Assembly: GCA_025408425.1 (NCBI GenBank)
Contig: JANXYX010000022.1
Location: 116,937-160,989, forward strand
Reading direction: 5' to 3'
Origin: Granulicella sp.
GTDB lineage: Bacteria; Acidobacteriota; Terriglobia; Terriglobales; Acidobacteriaceae
Length of the DNA: 44,053 bases
Notes under the pieces: generated by a model
What the model was told of the DNA's origin: nothing
The model's input: only the letters and a program-made list of their open reading frames with translations
Databases searched by the model: none
Position numbers and translations under genes: made by a program
Shown: one piece after another, positions 6,986-15,762 of the stretch
Numbering within the stretch: the first letter of the stretch is position 1
Layout: each line of letters starts with the position of its first letter

Positions 6986-8275
6986 ATGGCAATTGCGGCG
7001 CAAAAAGCGACGAAGAGCGGTCTCTCGCTGCACGGGCTGGGGGTGATCTGCGGGTTGACTGCGGGGGTGTGGCTGGGAGCGGCTGAGGCTCCGACGAAGC
7101 TGGTGACTGCGGGGTTTTCGCCGTTTGCGATTTCGCTGTGCATGGTGGCTGGGGTGTTTACGGCGCGATGGACGTTTCCAACGCTGCTGAAGGGGACGAG
7201 CTATGTCTATGCGGACCTGATGGAGAAGAAGCACCTGATTGTGTGGGCGCTACTGGCAGGAGCGCTGTGGGCGGTGGCGAATACGCTGACTGTGTTTGCG
7301 ATTCGTGACGTGGGGCTGGCGGTAGCTTTTCCGCTGTGGAATACGAACTCGCTGGTGGGTTTGTTGTGGGGACGCCTGCTGTTCCGCGAGTTGGAGGGAG
7401 CGAGTGGGAAGAACGTCGCCAAGGTGGTGGTGGGGGCGGTGGCAATTGTGATTGCGGCGGTGATGCTGGGGTTCAGCACGATCAACGGGGGCGGTGTCGC
7501 AGGGCATCATGCGGTAGGGGGAATACTTGCGGCGGCGGGGGCGAGCCTGATGTGGGGCACGATGTATGTTCCATATCGCAAGGCTTACTTGAGCGGAATG
7601 AATCCGCTGTCGTTTGTGACAGCATTTACGGTGGGGGAGTTGGGGACGGTACTGGCTCTGACGCTGGCTTTGGATGGAGGGTGGCACTCGAAGGCGTTTG
7701 AACTGCTGCATATGCCGGGGGTGGTTTTCTGGCTGTTTCTGGGTGGATTTGTGTGGGTGATTGGGGATTTGTTTCAGCAGTTTGCGGCGAAGTACCTAGG
7801 GATTGGACGGGGGATTCCGCTGTCGAATACGAACCAGTTGTGGGGATTGGCGTGGGGGGCGCTGGTGTTTGGCGAACTGGCGACTGCGGACCGGCCGCAT
7901 AAGCTGCTGGTGATGGCGGGGTCTGTGGTGATGATTCTGGGAGCGCTGGCGATTAGCACTGCTGTGGCATCCGCGAAGGAGCATACGTCGACGAATGAGG
8001 CGGTGGCGCGGGAGTGCGACCGTTATGGGCTGGACTATAACAAGACGCTGGCAGCGCAGGCTGGGGATGAGTTTGGTGGCCGAGATGAACGGCGACACTG
8101 GTGGGACTACGCGATTGTGGTGGCGGCGGTGGGCGTGTTTGTCTGGCTGGGGGCTCGGGCGGTGGTGCCTCCGCTGGCGATGAATCTACACTGGGTAACA
8201 GTGCTGGCGGGGCTACTCCTGCTGAGCGTGATTGCAGGGGGTTGGAGCTTGTGGCGGCGGACGCGGTTCTCGTAG
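6986..8275 (+). CDS. DMT-superfamily sugar transporter (GRP/RhaT-like)
   Basis: The 429-residue protein has about ten hydrophobic segments. Its two halves repeat a signature: FPLWNTNSLVGLLWG (115-129) with LLFRE, and IPLSNTNQLWGLAWG (277-291) with LVFGE, the internal duplication expected of drug/metabolite-superfamily carriers of the glucose/ribose or rhamnose type. Unusually, a charged loop of about 43 residues (330-372, containing ECDRYGLDYNKTLAAQAG) separates the main body from the last two spans. The frame is open from GTG 6953, but ATG 6986 is chosen because GGTGGAG lies 6 bases upstream. It is 50 bases after the small-peptide gene and 77 bases before a LacI-type regulator, so the operon probably imports a sugar that induces it. 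The substrate is not visible. Confidence 0.75.
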   Translation: MAIAAQKATKSGLSLHGLGVICGLTAGVWLGAAEAPTKLVTAGFSPFAISLCMVAGVFTARWTFPTLLKGTSYVYADLMEKKHLIVWALLAGALWAVANTLTVFAIRDVGLAVAFPLWNTNSLVGLLWGRLLFRELEGASGKNVAKVVVGAVAIVIAAVMLGFSTINGGGVAGHHAVGGILAAAGASLMWGTMYVPYRKAYLSGMNPLSFVTAFTVGELGTVLALTLALDGGWHSKAFELLHMPGVVFWLFLGGFVWVIGDLFQQFAAKYLGIGRGIPLSNTNQLWGLAWGALVFGELATADRPHKLLVMAGSVVMILGALAISTAVASAKEHTSTNEAVARECDRYGLDYNKTLAAQAGDEFGGRDERRHWWDYAIVVAAVGVFVWLGARAVVPPLAMNLHWVTVLAGLLLLSVIAGGWSLWRRTRFS

Positions 8276-8352
8276 TCGAGCGGGCAGCGATCGGCGAGAC
8301 TGCGTAATACGTTGAGGGGTCAGGGTGTGGGATGATCCCTTGAGGAGTGTAT

Positions 8353-9360
8353 ATGGCTGTACGACTGAAGGACATTGCCCGGGATCTTGGGGTCTCGGTG
8401 GTGACGGTCTCAAAGGTTCTGCGGGGCAATGCGGACATTGGTGAAGAGACGCGCAAGCGAGTGCTGAAGCGCATGAAGGAGCTGAACTATCAGCCCAACA
8501 TGATGGCGCGCGGGTTGGCGAGTGGAAAGACCTATACGGTGGGGCTGGTGGTGCCAGACCTGGTGCATCCGTTCTTCGCGGAGTTTGCGAAGTCGCTGAG
8601 CGGGGTGCTTCGGCAGCATAACCGTGCGCTGATTCTAGCGTCTTCCGAGGAGGACCCGGAGGTGGAGCGGCAGGAGATCCGGACGCTGCTGCGGCGCGGG
8701 GTGGATGTGCTGATGATTGCTTCGTGCCAGGCGCAGCTTCGGAATTTCTATGAGCTGGGGGATGTGCAGACCCCGTATTTGTTGTTCGACCGGAACTTTC
8801 CGCATCTGGCGGCACATTTTGTGGGTTCGGATGACGTGAAGGCGGGAGAACTGGCGACGGAACATCTGGTGCAGATTGGCCGAAAGCGGATTGCACATAT
8901 TGGCGGCAAGAATACGAGTCCGGCGTTCGACCGTTTACGAGGGTATCGGAGTGTTCTGGCGGCGCATGGGCTGACGCTGCCGGAGTGCTATGTGGTGACG
9001 CGGGAACGGGTGGAGGAGTCGGGGGACCTGGAAGGATTCCAGGCGATGCAGGAGCTGCTGGCACTGAAGGAGAGGCCGGATGCGGTGTTCTGCTACAACG
9101 ACCTGACGGCAGTGGGGGCGATGGAGGCAACGCTGCAGGCAGGGTTGCGGGTTCCGGAGGACATTGCGTTTGTGGGCTGCGGGAACTTTCGGTACGCGGA
9201 TTATCTGCGAGTACCGTTGAGCTCCATCGACCAAGGGACGGCAGAGTTGGGGCGGATTGCAGGGAAACTGGCACTGGATCTGTCGGCGAAGCCGGAGCAG
9301 GAGCCGAAGAGTGTTTTGGTGGAGCCGAAGCTGGTTGTGCGGCGGTCTAGTGGGGGATGA
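8353..9360 (+). CDS. LacI-family transcriptional regulator
   Basis: The 335-residue protein opens with the LacI helix-turn-helix (VRLKDIARDLGVSVVTVSKV, residues 3-22), the hinge-helix region NYQPNMMARGL and then a periplasmic-binding-protein-like sugar sensor domain (VGLVVPDLVHPFFAEF, IAHIGG, PDAVFCYNDLTAVGAM, VPEDIAFVGCGNF). Length and order are standard. The start at 8353 is chosen over GTG 8347 because GAGGAG lies 6 bases before it. It is the last gene of the operon with the peptide and transporter and very likely represses it through the site at 6795-6806. It may also recognise the related sites at 10845 and 11996, though other LacI proteins elsewhere in the genome are equally possible. 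Confidence 0.93.
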   Translation: MAVRLKDIARDLGVSVVTVSKVLRGNADIGEETRKRVLKRMKELNYQPNMMARGLASGKTYTVGLVVPDLVHPFFAEFAKSLSGVLRQHNRALILASSEEDPEVERQEIRTLLRRGVDVLMIASCQAQLRNFYELGDVQTPYLLFDRNFPHLAAHFVGSDDVKAGELATEHLVQIGRKRIAHIGGKNTSPAFDRLRGYRSVLAAHGLTLPECYVVTRERVEESGDLEGFQAMQELLALKERPDAVFCYNDLTAVGAMEATLQAGLRVPEDIAFVGCGNFRYADYLRVPLSSIDQGTAELGRIAGKLALDLSAKPEQEPKSVLVEPKLVVRRSSGG

Positions 9361-9446
9361 GGGCTAGCGATAAACTCAAATGCCGAAATGTAGATTGGAT
9401 TCTTTACTGTAGCGCGGTAAGCCGCAAGTAGTGTCTTGCTGGACAA

Positions 9447-10718
9447 TTAACTGATCCGAGGGCGCACCAGCTCTCTCGTCTCCAAGTAAGAATCGTGCTC
9501 ACATTCACGTCTAACCATGTCAGGTAACCCATCCAGTTGCAACAGGCGCTCGACAACGTACGAGCGGCAGTGAGCACATGGCTCTTTTTCGTAGAACTTG
9601 ATGAGTAAACGCCGCTCAATCTCGGAATTGGGGTGTGCGACAAAGAATTCCCGCATGCTTCGATCAAAGCCATTCACGACGTCAGGATCCTGTTCAGCAT
9701 CGCACCAAGCTTCGACAGTTGCATGATCACCTTTACGGAAATTCTTCACCAATAGATTAATTGCATAACCTCGCAAAGAGGACGCTGTCCGGATAAGCTT
9801 GAATGCAAGACTGCGAATCTGCTCATGATCAAGATTTGCGAGCACTCCCAATGTGTGGCGCGGGACTGGGCCGTCAGGTAGCTCCACGAGCCTAAGCAAG
9901 TGGTCGATTTCGAGTGGGAACCGCCTCTTTCTGAATAAAAGGAGATATGCCTTCAACTTTTTTGGGTCTGATTCTCGTACCAAATCACGAGCAGCGCATA
10001 TCAGTTCAGAGTCGTTAGCATGCTTGCTCCATTGCACAAGAATGCCACCTGCCTTATCGGTCTCGATTAGAGAGCGTACTTCGCCGTACGTCAAAGCTCT
10101 GGGGTCGATCCTCTGGTTTACAGCTCTCAGCCGTCGGTTGTCCTCGATGGCGCTTAAGTAGGTTTCTATGTTCTTGTCAGTTTCTGAATTTATCTTGAGT
10201 GTGGCATCTACTCTGTCTCTTCCGCAGATATCACCTGCCCGGGACAGCAGGTAATCGTCTTCCCATTGGTCAGGACTCTGCGCCAGCTGCTCTCCGATCT
10301 GCCTTGCCACAAAAAGTAGACCTTGGATGCCGTCGAGTTCGATGAACTCAGCTGCGATATCGCTAGCCGATATTCTTTTAGCCTGAAACGCCGCACGCAT
10401 CACACGACGTGCGGATTGATTCCCGCTCTGCGCCAATAATCTTGCTATCCGAAATCTTTGCGCGTCGTCCCAGTCATCGGCTTCTTCTCCGAGTGATCGA
10501 ATTGTCGCTTCAGCGTAAAATGCCGGATCACCAGAGCTTTGTATTAAATCCAGCATGTACTCCGCACGGCTCCCTTCAATCTGAGGGGCGTAAGCTTTGT
10601 TGTGGAGACATGCGTCCACGATAATTTCGCGGTAGGGACGCGCATCATGATCACGCAAATGTAGGACTGCCTTGCCGAGCCCGAGAGCAACCAGTCGTTC
10701 AAATTGTTTGGCGTCCAT
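9447..10718 (-). CDS. Unrecognised alpha-helical (HEAT-like) repeat protein
   Basis: I do not recognise this 423-residue protein. It has no signal peptide or membrane segment, and is almost entirely helical with repeating units of about 30-40 residues carrying L/A/R patterns (for example FYAEATIRSLGEE, RFRIARLLAQSGNQSARRVM, HTLGVLANLDHEQIRSLAFK), as in HEAT-type scaffolds. Three cysteines lie near the C-terminus (CAHC and REC). Base composition is visibly lower in GC than the flanking genes and no ribosome-binding site is seen before the start at 10718, both compatible with recent transfer. It stands alone, convergent with the LacI gene and divergent from the inositol oxygenase gene. A role in defence or stress is conceivable but unsupported. 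Confidence 0.7.
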   Translation of the reverse strand: MDAKQFERLVALGLGKAVLHLRDHDARPYREIIVDACLHNKAYAPQIEGSRAEYMLDLIQSSGDPAFYAEATIRSLGEEADDWDDAQRFRIARLLAQSGNQSARRVMRAAFQAKRISASDIAAEFIELDGIQGLLFVARQIGEQLAQSPDQWEDDYLLSRAGDICGRDRVDATLKINSETDKNIETYLSAIEDNRRLRAVNQRIDPRALTYGEVRSLIETDKAGGILVQWSKHANDSELICAARDLVRESDPKKLKAYLLLFRKRRFPLEIDHLLRLVELPDGPVPRHTLGVLANLDHEQIRSLAFKLIRTASSLRGYAINLLVKNFRKGDHATVEAWCDAEQDPDVVNGFDRSMREFFVAHPNSEIERRLLIKFYEKEPCAHCRSYVVERLLQLDGLPDMVRRECEHDSYLETRELVRPRIS

Positions 10719-10844
10719 AGATAAATGGCATTATCGCCTAGTTCGGAAAGGGTGGCTTGGTACTTGCGTGCTGGACGGCCGGGAATGAGATGCGCGCCTT
10801 TAGGTAAACATTTAGCTTGCCGAAGTCGTCAGGTCTTCTTTATA

Positions 10845-10856
10845 GTTACCGCTAAC
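10845..10856 (+). promoter_or_regulatory. LacI-type operator candidate before the inositol oxygenase gene
   Basis: GTTACCGCTAAC has perfect GTTA/TAAC arms around CCGC and lies 24 bases upstream of the start codon at 10881. It differs at only two of twelve positions from the site upstream of the TonB receptor at 11996-12007, suggesting shared control by a LacI-family repressor. Confidence 0.45.
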
Positions 10857-10880
10857 GCAGATTGCTGCGGGAGGATGACT

Positions 10881-11741
10881 ATGGCTGTTGCGATGGGTGT
10901 GACGAACGCTCCTTTGAAGGATATGGATGAGTGGGACGATTTCCTGACGGGTCGGTACAAAGAGGGCAAGAGCGAAGCAGAGTTTCGGCAGTATGATGCG
11001 GAGGCGAATCCGGGAGTGGCGGAGTTCTATCGGCTGAACCATGAGCACCAGACGCTGGATTATGTGCTGGCGAAAGAGAAGCAGTACTTTGGTCTGGACA
11101 AGGGGCAGAAGAGCATCTGGGAGGCGGCGGAGTTTTTGAATACGCTGGTGGACGACAGCGATCCGGATACGGACCTGACACAGATTGAACATCTGCTGCA
11201 GACGTCGGAGGCGATCCGGAAAGATGGGCATCCGCGGTGGTTTGTGCTGACAGGGTTCATTCACGATTTGGGCAAGGTGTTGTGCCTGTGGGGCGAGCCT
11301 CAGTGGGGCGTGGTGGGCGATACGTTTCCGGTGGGTTGCGCTTACTCGAAGGATATTGTTTTTCCGGAGTACTTCAAGGCTAATCCTGATTACTGTAAGC
11401 CTGAATTGCAGACAAAATACGGTATTTACGCGCCTAATTGCGGTTTGGACAAGGTGCATATGTCGTTTGGACATGATGGCTACATCGGCGAAGTGATGAA
11501 GAATTACATGCCGGAGGAGTCGCTGTACATGCTGCGGTATCACTCGTTTTATTCCGCGCATCGACATGGGGCGTATCGGCACCTGATGAGCGACCATGAT
11601 GTGAAGATGCTGGATTGGGTGAACAAATTTAATGTGTATGACCTTTATTCGAAGGGGCATACGAAGCCAAATCTGGCAGAGCTCAAGCCGTACTATGACG
11701 ATCTGTTTGCGGAGTTTTTCCCTGCGAAGATTGCCTGGTAA
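10881..11741 (+). CDS. myo-Inositol oxygenase (MIOX)
   Basis: The 286-residue protein matches the mammalian and plant enzyme (about 285 residues) that cleaves myo-inositol with O2 to D-glucuronate using a mixed-valent di-iron centre. All six metal ligands can be placed: H104 ([13 protein letters not shown]), H128 and D129 (FIHDLGKV), H198 (SFGHDGY), H221 (RYHSFY) and D254 (FNVYDLYSK). The start at 10881 is chosen because GGGAGG lies 6 bases upstream; an in-frame ATG at 10875 would overlap that site. The enzyme is cytoplasmic, so inositol must first be imported. An operator-like palindrome precedes it, a strong terminator follows, and downstream genes encode a receptor, a phosphatase and a PI-PLC-like enzyme, so it may be the catabolic end of an inositol-scavenging route. 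Confidence 0.93.
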   Translation: MAVAMGVTNAPLKDMDEWDDFLTGRYKEGKSEAEFRQYDAEANPGVAEFYRLNHEHQTLDYVLAKEKQYFGLDKGQKSIWEAAEFLNTLVDDSDPDTDLTQIEHLLQTSEAIRKDGHPRWFVLTGFIHDLGKVLCLWGEPQWGVVGDTFPVGCAYSKDIVFPEYFKANPDYCKPELQTKYGIYAPNCGLDKVHMSFGHDGYIGEVMKNYMPEESLYMLRYHSFYSAHRHGAYRHLMSDHDVKMLDWVNKFNVYDLYSKGHTKPNLAELKPYYDDLFAEFFPAKIAW

Positions 11742-11761
11742 TCAGTGGAGCCTGGATAGTC

Positions 11762-11810
11762 GAGAAAAGCCCCGGATGCGAGAAGCGTTCCCGGGGCTTT
11801 TCTCTTTTCT
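11762..11810 (+). terminator. Strong intrinsic terminator after the inositol oxygenase gene
   Basis: GAGAAAAGCCCCGG and CCGGGGCTTTTCTC form a perfect 14-bp stem around a 15-base loop, followed by TTTTCT. It starts 20 bases after the stop at 11741 and means the downstream TonB receptor needs its own promoter. Confidence 0.93.
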
Positions 11811-12151
11811 GTGAAGTCGGGAGCCTCGAAGCCGAGGGTTTTTCTGGGCGTCAATGGATATTCATCTGGGGTACACAACTGGGTGGCAGTATATGAGTCA
11901 ATCGCTTGCTTTAGAAAAATGTATGCAGTGAAGGTGGCTTGGGGCTATGATGGCGGCTCCCCAGGTGCACGCGGTCTTTTAGTTCGCTAATTTACGTTAG
12001 CGCTACCGTTGAATTACTGCTAGAGTCGGTCACGGCAAAAGATCTGTGTCCGGTATTGAAGTGATTTGGGATTCAGGTGAACGAGTAACCCCTCCGATTG
12101 GAAGAAGAGGGCGCAAGCGGTAGTGAGATTGAATTTCTTTCTAAGGATGGC
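11811..12151 (+). other. Upstream region of the first TonB receptor gene
   Basis: No gene is visible in these 341 bases. The LacI-type palindrome at 11996-12007 is the only clear element. An AAGGATGG lies just before the chosen start at 12152. I could not identify a convincing -35/-10 pair. Confidence 0.4.
11996..12007 (+). promoter_or_regulatory. LacI-type operator candidate before the TonB receptor gene
   Basis: GTTAGCGCTACC contains the perfect 8-base palindrome TAGCGCTA. It matches the site before the inositol oxygenase gene at ten of twelve positions and lies about 145 bases upstream of the receptor start. Confidence 0.45.
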
Positions 12152-15100
12152 ATGATGCGAAATAGGAATGAAGTGAAGGCTGCAGGGTTCATAATGCGCA
12201 GCTTTGGTGCGGCCTCGGGATGGGTGCGCCTGATGATGGCCCTTTTATTGCTGCTGCCTGCGCTGAGCGCGTATGGGCAGTTTGAGTCAGCATCCGTGCT
12301 GGGTTATGCGCGGGACTCGTCCGGTGCTGCGGTTGCGAATAGCACCGTGACGCTGACGAACACGTCTACGGGCATCTCCCAGACGGCGACGACTGATAAT
12401 GAAGGCCGGTATGAGTTTCCGAGTGTGACCATTGGCCAATACCAGGTAAAGGTTCAGGCTGGGGGCTTCGAGCGGACGCAGACGCAGGTCTTCACCGTGA
12501 CGACGAATGCCCGGCAACGCGTGGATATCGCGCTGAAGCCGGGTTCGGTGAGTGAGACTGTGACGGTATCTGCGGCGCCGACCGTGCTGGAGACGGAGAC
12601 GAGTTCGCGCGGGCAGGTGATCGCAACGCGTGAGGTTGAGAACCTTCCTTTGAACGGCCGCTCGTATGCTGACCTGGTTCTGCTTGCCCCGGGCGTCCGG
12701 AAGTCGTTTTTGGAGAATCAGAGCGCATCGAGCCGCGAAGCGTCGTTCAATGTGAACGGTCAGCGTTCTGCCTTCAATAACTTCTTGCTCGACGGTCTGG
12801 ACAACAACAACTACGGCACCTCGAACCAGGGCTTTGCGAACGAGAACATTCCGCCGTCGCCGGATGCGGTGAACGAGTTCCGGGTTGAGACGAATAATTA
12901 CTCTGCCGAATATGGCCGGGCGTCCGGTGCAGTCGTCAACGTGTCCACGCGGAGAGGCACGAACGAGTTCCACGGCAAGGCGTATGACTACCTGCGCAAT
13001 ACGAACCTGAACGCGATCGGTCCTTTTCAGCCGGCCCGGGGCGTGAAGCAGACTTTTATTCGTAACCAGTTCGGTGGCACGTTTGGCGGGCGAATCTATA
13101 AAGACCGCACCTTCTTCTTCGTGGATTATGAAGGGCTACGCCAGATCTTTCGTAACCCTGTAACGACTGTTACGCTGCCGAATGCGGAACAGCGTCAAGG
13201 GCTGTTCCTGCTGCACTACAAAGATCCGACGATCGCTCCGGCTCCTATTACGTTGCGGAATCCGGTGACGGGGACGGTATTCAACACGGGGAACATTTCG
13301 GCGCAGGCGACACCGTTTGCCAAAGCTGTCCTGGCTGCGCTGCCTGCTAATAATTCGACCTCGTCCCTTGGTGGTGCGGCGGGTGCGATTGCGTATGACA
13401 CGATTGCGAACAACTATATTGCTTCTCCGCGCGGGACGATCCAGGACGACAAAGGCGATGCCCGGATCGACCACACGTTCAACCAGAAGTTGAGCGTGTT
13501 TGGCCGCTATAGCGAGCACCGCGGCGCGATCTTCGACCCACCGACGGTCTTGGGTCGCGCGGGTGGCAATGCCAACACGAACGTTCATCTTTTCAACCGG
13601 CAGATCGCGGGTGGTGCCACCTGGGTCATTTCATCGAACAAGCTGTTTGATATCCGCTTTGCCTACACCAAGAACGAAGGCGGCAAAACTCCATACGGCC
13701 AGGGTAACCCCTCGCTGCTGACTGAGAATGGCATCACGAATGGCGTTCCGACGGACCCGAGCATTATGCGGGATCTGAACGCACAGTCCGTGTCGGGCTT
13801 TACGCAGTTTGGCGCGCAGTCTTCCAGCCCGCAGTTCCAAAACCCTACGATCTACGATCCTAAAGGCAACTTTACGTGGGTGCGGGGCAAGCACTCGATG
13901 AAGTTCGGTTACGAATACCAAGCAGTGAACACGCAGGTAAACGACTTCAATCCGAGCTATGGGCAGGATAACTATTCTGGAGGTTACGCTGCGGCGTCCG
14001 TTGCGACTCCGGACACGGCATCGGGCAACACGACAAGCACGCAGCTTTCGCAGGCGTCGAACCTGGCGGACTTCCTGTTCGGCAACCAGTCCTCGTACTC
14101 TCTGACGAACTTCACGATCGTCAACCTGCGGCAGCGCTTCAACTTCATGTACTTCCAGGATGACTTCAAGCTATCTCCGAGTATCACGATCAATGCCGGG
14201 CTGCGGTATGAGATCGCGACTCCGCAGTGGGAGCGCGACAATCGATTGGCGAACTTTGATCCTGGCACGAATACGCTGATACAGGCCTCCAACGGCAGCA
14301 TCTATAACCGCGCTCTAGTACATGTCCCGATGAAGAATCTGGGACCGCGCTTTGGCTTCTCGTGGAGCACGACGCCGAAGATGGTGGTCCGTGGCGGCTA
14401 TGGGATCAGCTTCACCCAGTACAACCGCGCAGGCGGCGAAAACAATTTGACCTACAACGGGCCGAATGTTGTGAATGCTTCGATCAATAATCCGACTCCG
14501 AGCCTGACCAATCGGTGCACGACCGATACGCAGGACCAGACCGCATGCTTCCGCCAGATGCAGCAGGGTTACGCGGTAGGCCTAACCAGTCCGTCGAACT
14601 TCGATCCGAAGAAAGTGACGTCACGGTATATTCCGAAGAACTTTGCAACGGGCTATGTGCAGAGCTACCATTTTGGCTTGCAGCAGGAGCTTCCGTGGGG
14701 AATCGTGTTGGATGTGGCGTATGTCGGCAACAAGGGAACTCACCTTCAGGTGCTTGCGGACTATAACCAGTCTGCCCCTTGTTTGAATGCTGGAGGAACA
14801 GGATGCGCAGCCTACCAGTTGCGTCGTCCAGTGCCAACGTTTGGCGATATTGAAATCGCCTACGGCGGCAACTCGTCAAGCTACAATTCGCTGCAGACGA
14901 AGGTGGAGAAACGCGCTGGCGCTCTGTATCTGTTGAATTCCTTTACCTACAGCCGCGCTTTCGATCTGGCCTCGGGACATCTTGAGACGTCGAACAACGA
15001 CAACTCGCGTGTCAACTTTGCCAACCCACGCAACGATTACGGTCCGGCAGGCTACGACCAACCGATCAACAACACTACGTCGATCGTGTATGACCTTCCT

Positions 15101-15652
15101 TGCGGCCATGGCCGCAGGTATGGGGCAAAGTCGAATGCACTGGTGAACGCGGTGCTGGGTGGATGGCAGACAACTGTCATCAATTCGATGACGAGTGGTC
15201 TGCCGTTCAATCTGACCTATAACACCTCATCCTCCAACCCGCTGTATACGACCGACCTGGTGACGTTCCGACCGCAGTTGACCTCGTCTACGGCGAGTAT
15301 CAAAGCACCGGAAGCGAACCGGGTGAAGACGGCCACTTCTCTGACTGGTTATCTGGACAAGACCTATCTGGCAGTTCCGTCGGTTGCACTGGGCAATACG
15401 TCTCCGTATGGCAATGTCTCGCGTAACAAGCTCCGTTCGTATGCGTTCTACAACACAGATATTGGCCTGCATAAGGCTTTCAATCTGTGGAGCGAAGCTT
15501 CCAAGCTGGACTTCCGTGCGGAAGCCTTCAACATCCTGAACAAGGTGAACTACCAGGCGCCGGATGGCAATATCTCCAACGGTAGCTTTGGTACGATCAC
15601 CAGTGCTTACCCGGCCCGGCAGCTACAACTGGCTGCCAAGTTCATCTTCTAG
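12152..15652 (+). CDS. Oar-like TonB-dependent receptor with carboxypeptidase-regulatory domain
   Basis: The 1166-residue outer-membrane protein has a signal sequence (hydrophobic core ending LSAYGQ at about residue 43), then a carboxypeptidase-regulatory-like beta-sandwich (GYARDSSGAAVANSTVTLTN ... EGRYEFPSVTIGQYQVKVQA, about 48-125), a plug domain with NLPLNGRSYADLV and DGLDNNNYG, and a long C-terminal beta-barrel finishing LAAKFIF with the terminal phenylalanine needed for barrel insertion. Proteins of this type import large or scarce nutrients using TonB energy and are strongly expanded in Acidobacteriota. The start at 12152 has AAGGATGG directly upstream; a TTG at 12098 is in frame but lacks support. 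An operator-like site upstream and the phosphatase and PI-PLC-like genes downstream suggest a phosphoinositide or inositol-phosphate substrate, which is inference. Confidence 0.92.
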   Translation: MMRNRNEVKAAGFIMRSFGAASGWVRLMMALLLLLPALSAYGQFESASVLGYARDSSGAAVANSTVTLTNTSTGISQTATTDNEGRYEFPSVTIGQYQVKVQAGGFERTQTQVFTVTTNARQRVDIALKPGSVSETVTVSAAPTVLETETSSRGQVIATREVENLPLNGRSYADLVLLAPGVRKSFLENQSASSREASFNVNGQRSAFNNFLLDGLDNNNYGTSNQGFANENIPPSPDAVNEFRVETNNYSAEYGRASGAVVNVSTRRGTNEFHGKAYDYLRNTNLNAIGPFQPARGVKQTFIRNQFGGTFGGRIYKDRTFFFVDYEGLRQIFRNPVTTVTLPNAEQRQGLFLLHYKDPTIAPAPITLRNPVTGTVFNTGNISAQATPFAKAVLAALPANNSTSSLGGAAGAIAYDTIANNYIASPRGTIQDDKGDARIDHTFNQKLSVFGRYSEHRGAIFDPPTVLGRAGGNANTNVHLFNRQIAGGATWVISSNKLFDIRFAYTKNEGGKTPYGQGNPSLLTENGITNGVPTDPSIMRDLNAQSVSGFTQFGAQSSSPQFQNPTIYDPKGNFTWVRGKHSMKFGYEYQAVNTQVNDFNPSYGQDNYSGGYAAASVATPDTASGNTTSTQLSQASNLADFLFGNQSSYSLTNFTIVNLRQRFNFMYFQDDFKLSPSITINAGLRYEIATPQWERDNRLANFDPGTNTLIQASNGSIYNRALVHVPMKNLGPRFGFSWSTTPKMVVRGGYGISFTQYNRAGGENNLTYNGPNVVNASINNPTPSLTNRCTTDTQDQTACFRQMQQGYAVGLTSPSNFDPKKVTSRYIPKNFATGYVQSYHFGLQQELPWGIVLDVAYVGNKGTHLQVLADYNQSAPCLNAGGTGCAAYQLRRPVPTFGDIEIAYGGNSSSYNSLQTKVEKRAGALYLLNSFTYSRAFDLASGHLETSNNDNSRVNFANPRNDYGPAGYDQPINNTTSIVYDLPCGHGRRYGAKSNALVNAVLGGWQTTVINSMTSGLPFNLTYNTSSSNPLYTTDLVTFRPQLTSSTASIKAPEANRVKTATSLTGYLDKTYLAVPSVALGNTSPYGNVSRNKLRSYAFYNTDIGLHKAFNLWSEASKLDFRAEAFNILNKVNYQAPDGNISNGSFGTITSAYPARQLQLAAKFIF

Positions 15653-15685
15653 TGGCCAAGTAAATTGCAGCGATCCACCGAACGT

Positions 15686-15721
15686 CAGCGGCACCGTATC
15701 CTTAGCAGGACGGTGCCGCTG
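15686..15721 (+). other. Stable hairpin between receptor and phosphatase genes
   Basis: CAGCGGCACCGT and ACGGTGCCGCTG form a perfect 12-bp stem around a 12-base loop. No U-run follows on either strand, so it is more likely to stabilise or attenuate the mRNA between the receptor and the downstream genes than to terminate it fully. Confidence 0.6.
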
Positions 15722-15762
15722 GCAAAATTAAGAGACATTTTCGCAAGGGACGGGAGACGAAC

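Noticed and set aside
15686..15721. Intrinsic terminator after the first TonB receptor
   Set aside because: The stem is strong but neither strand has a following U-run, so I list it as a hairpin only.
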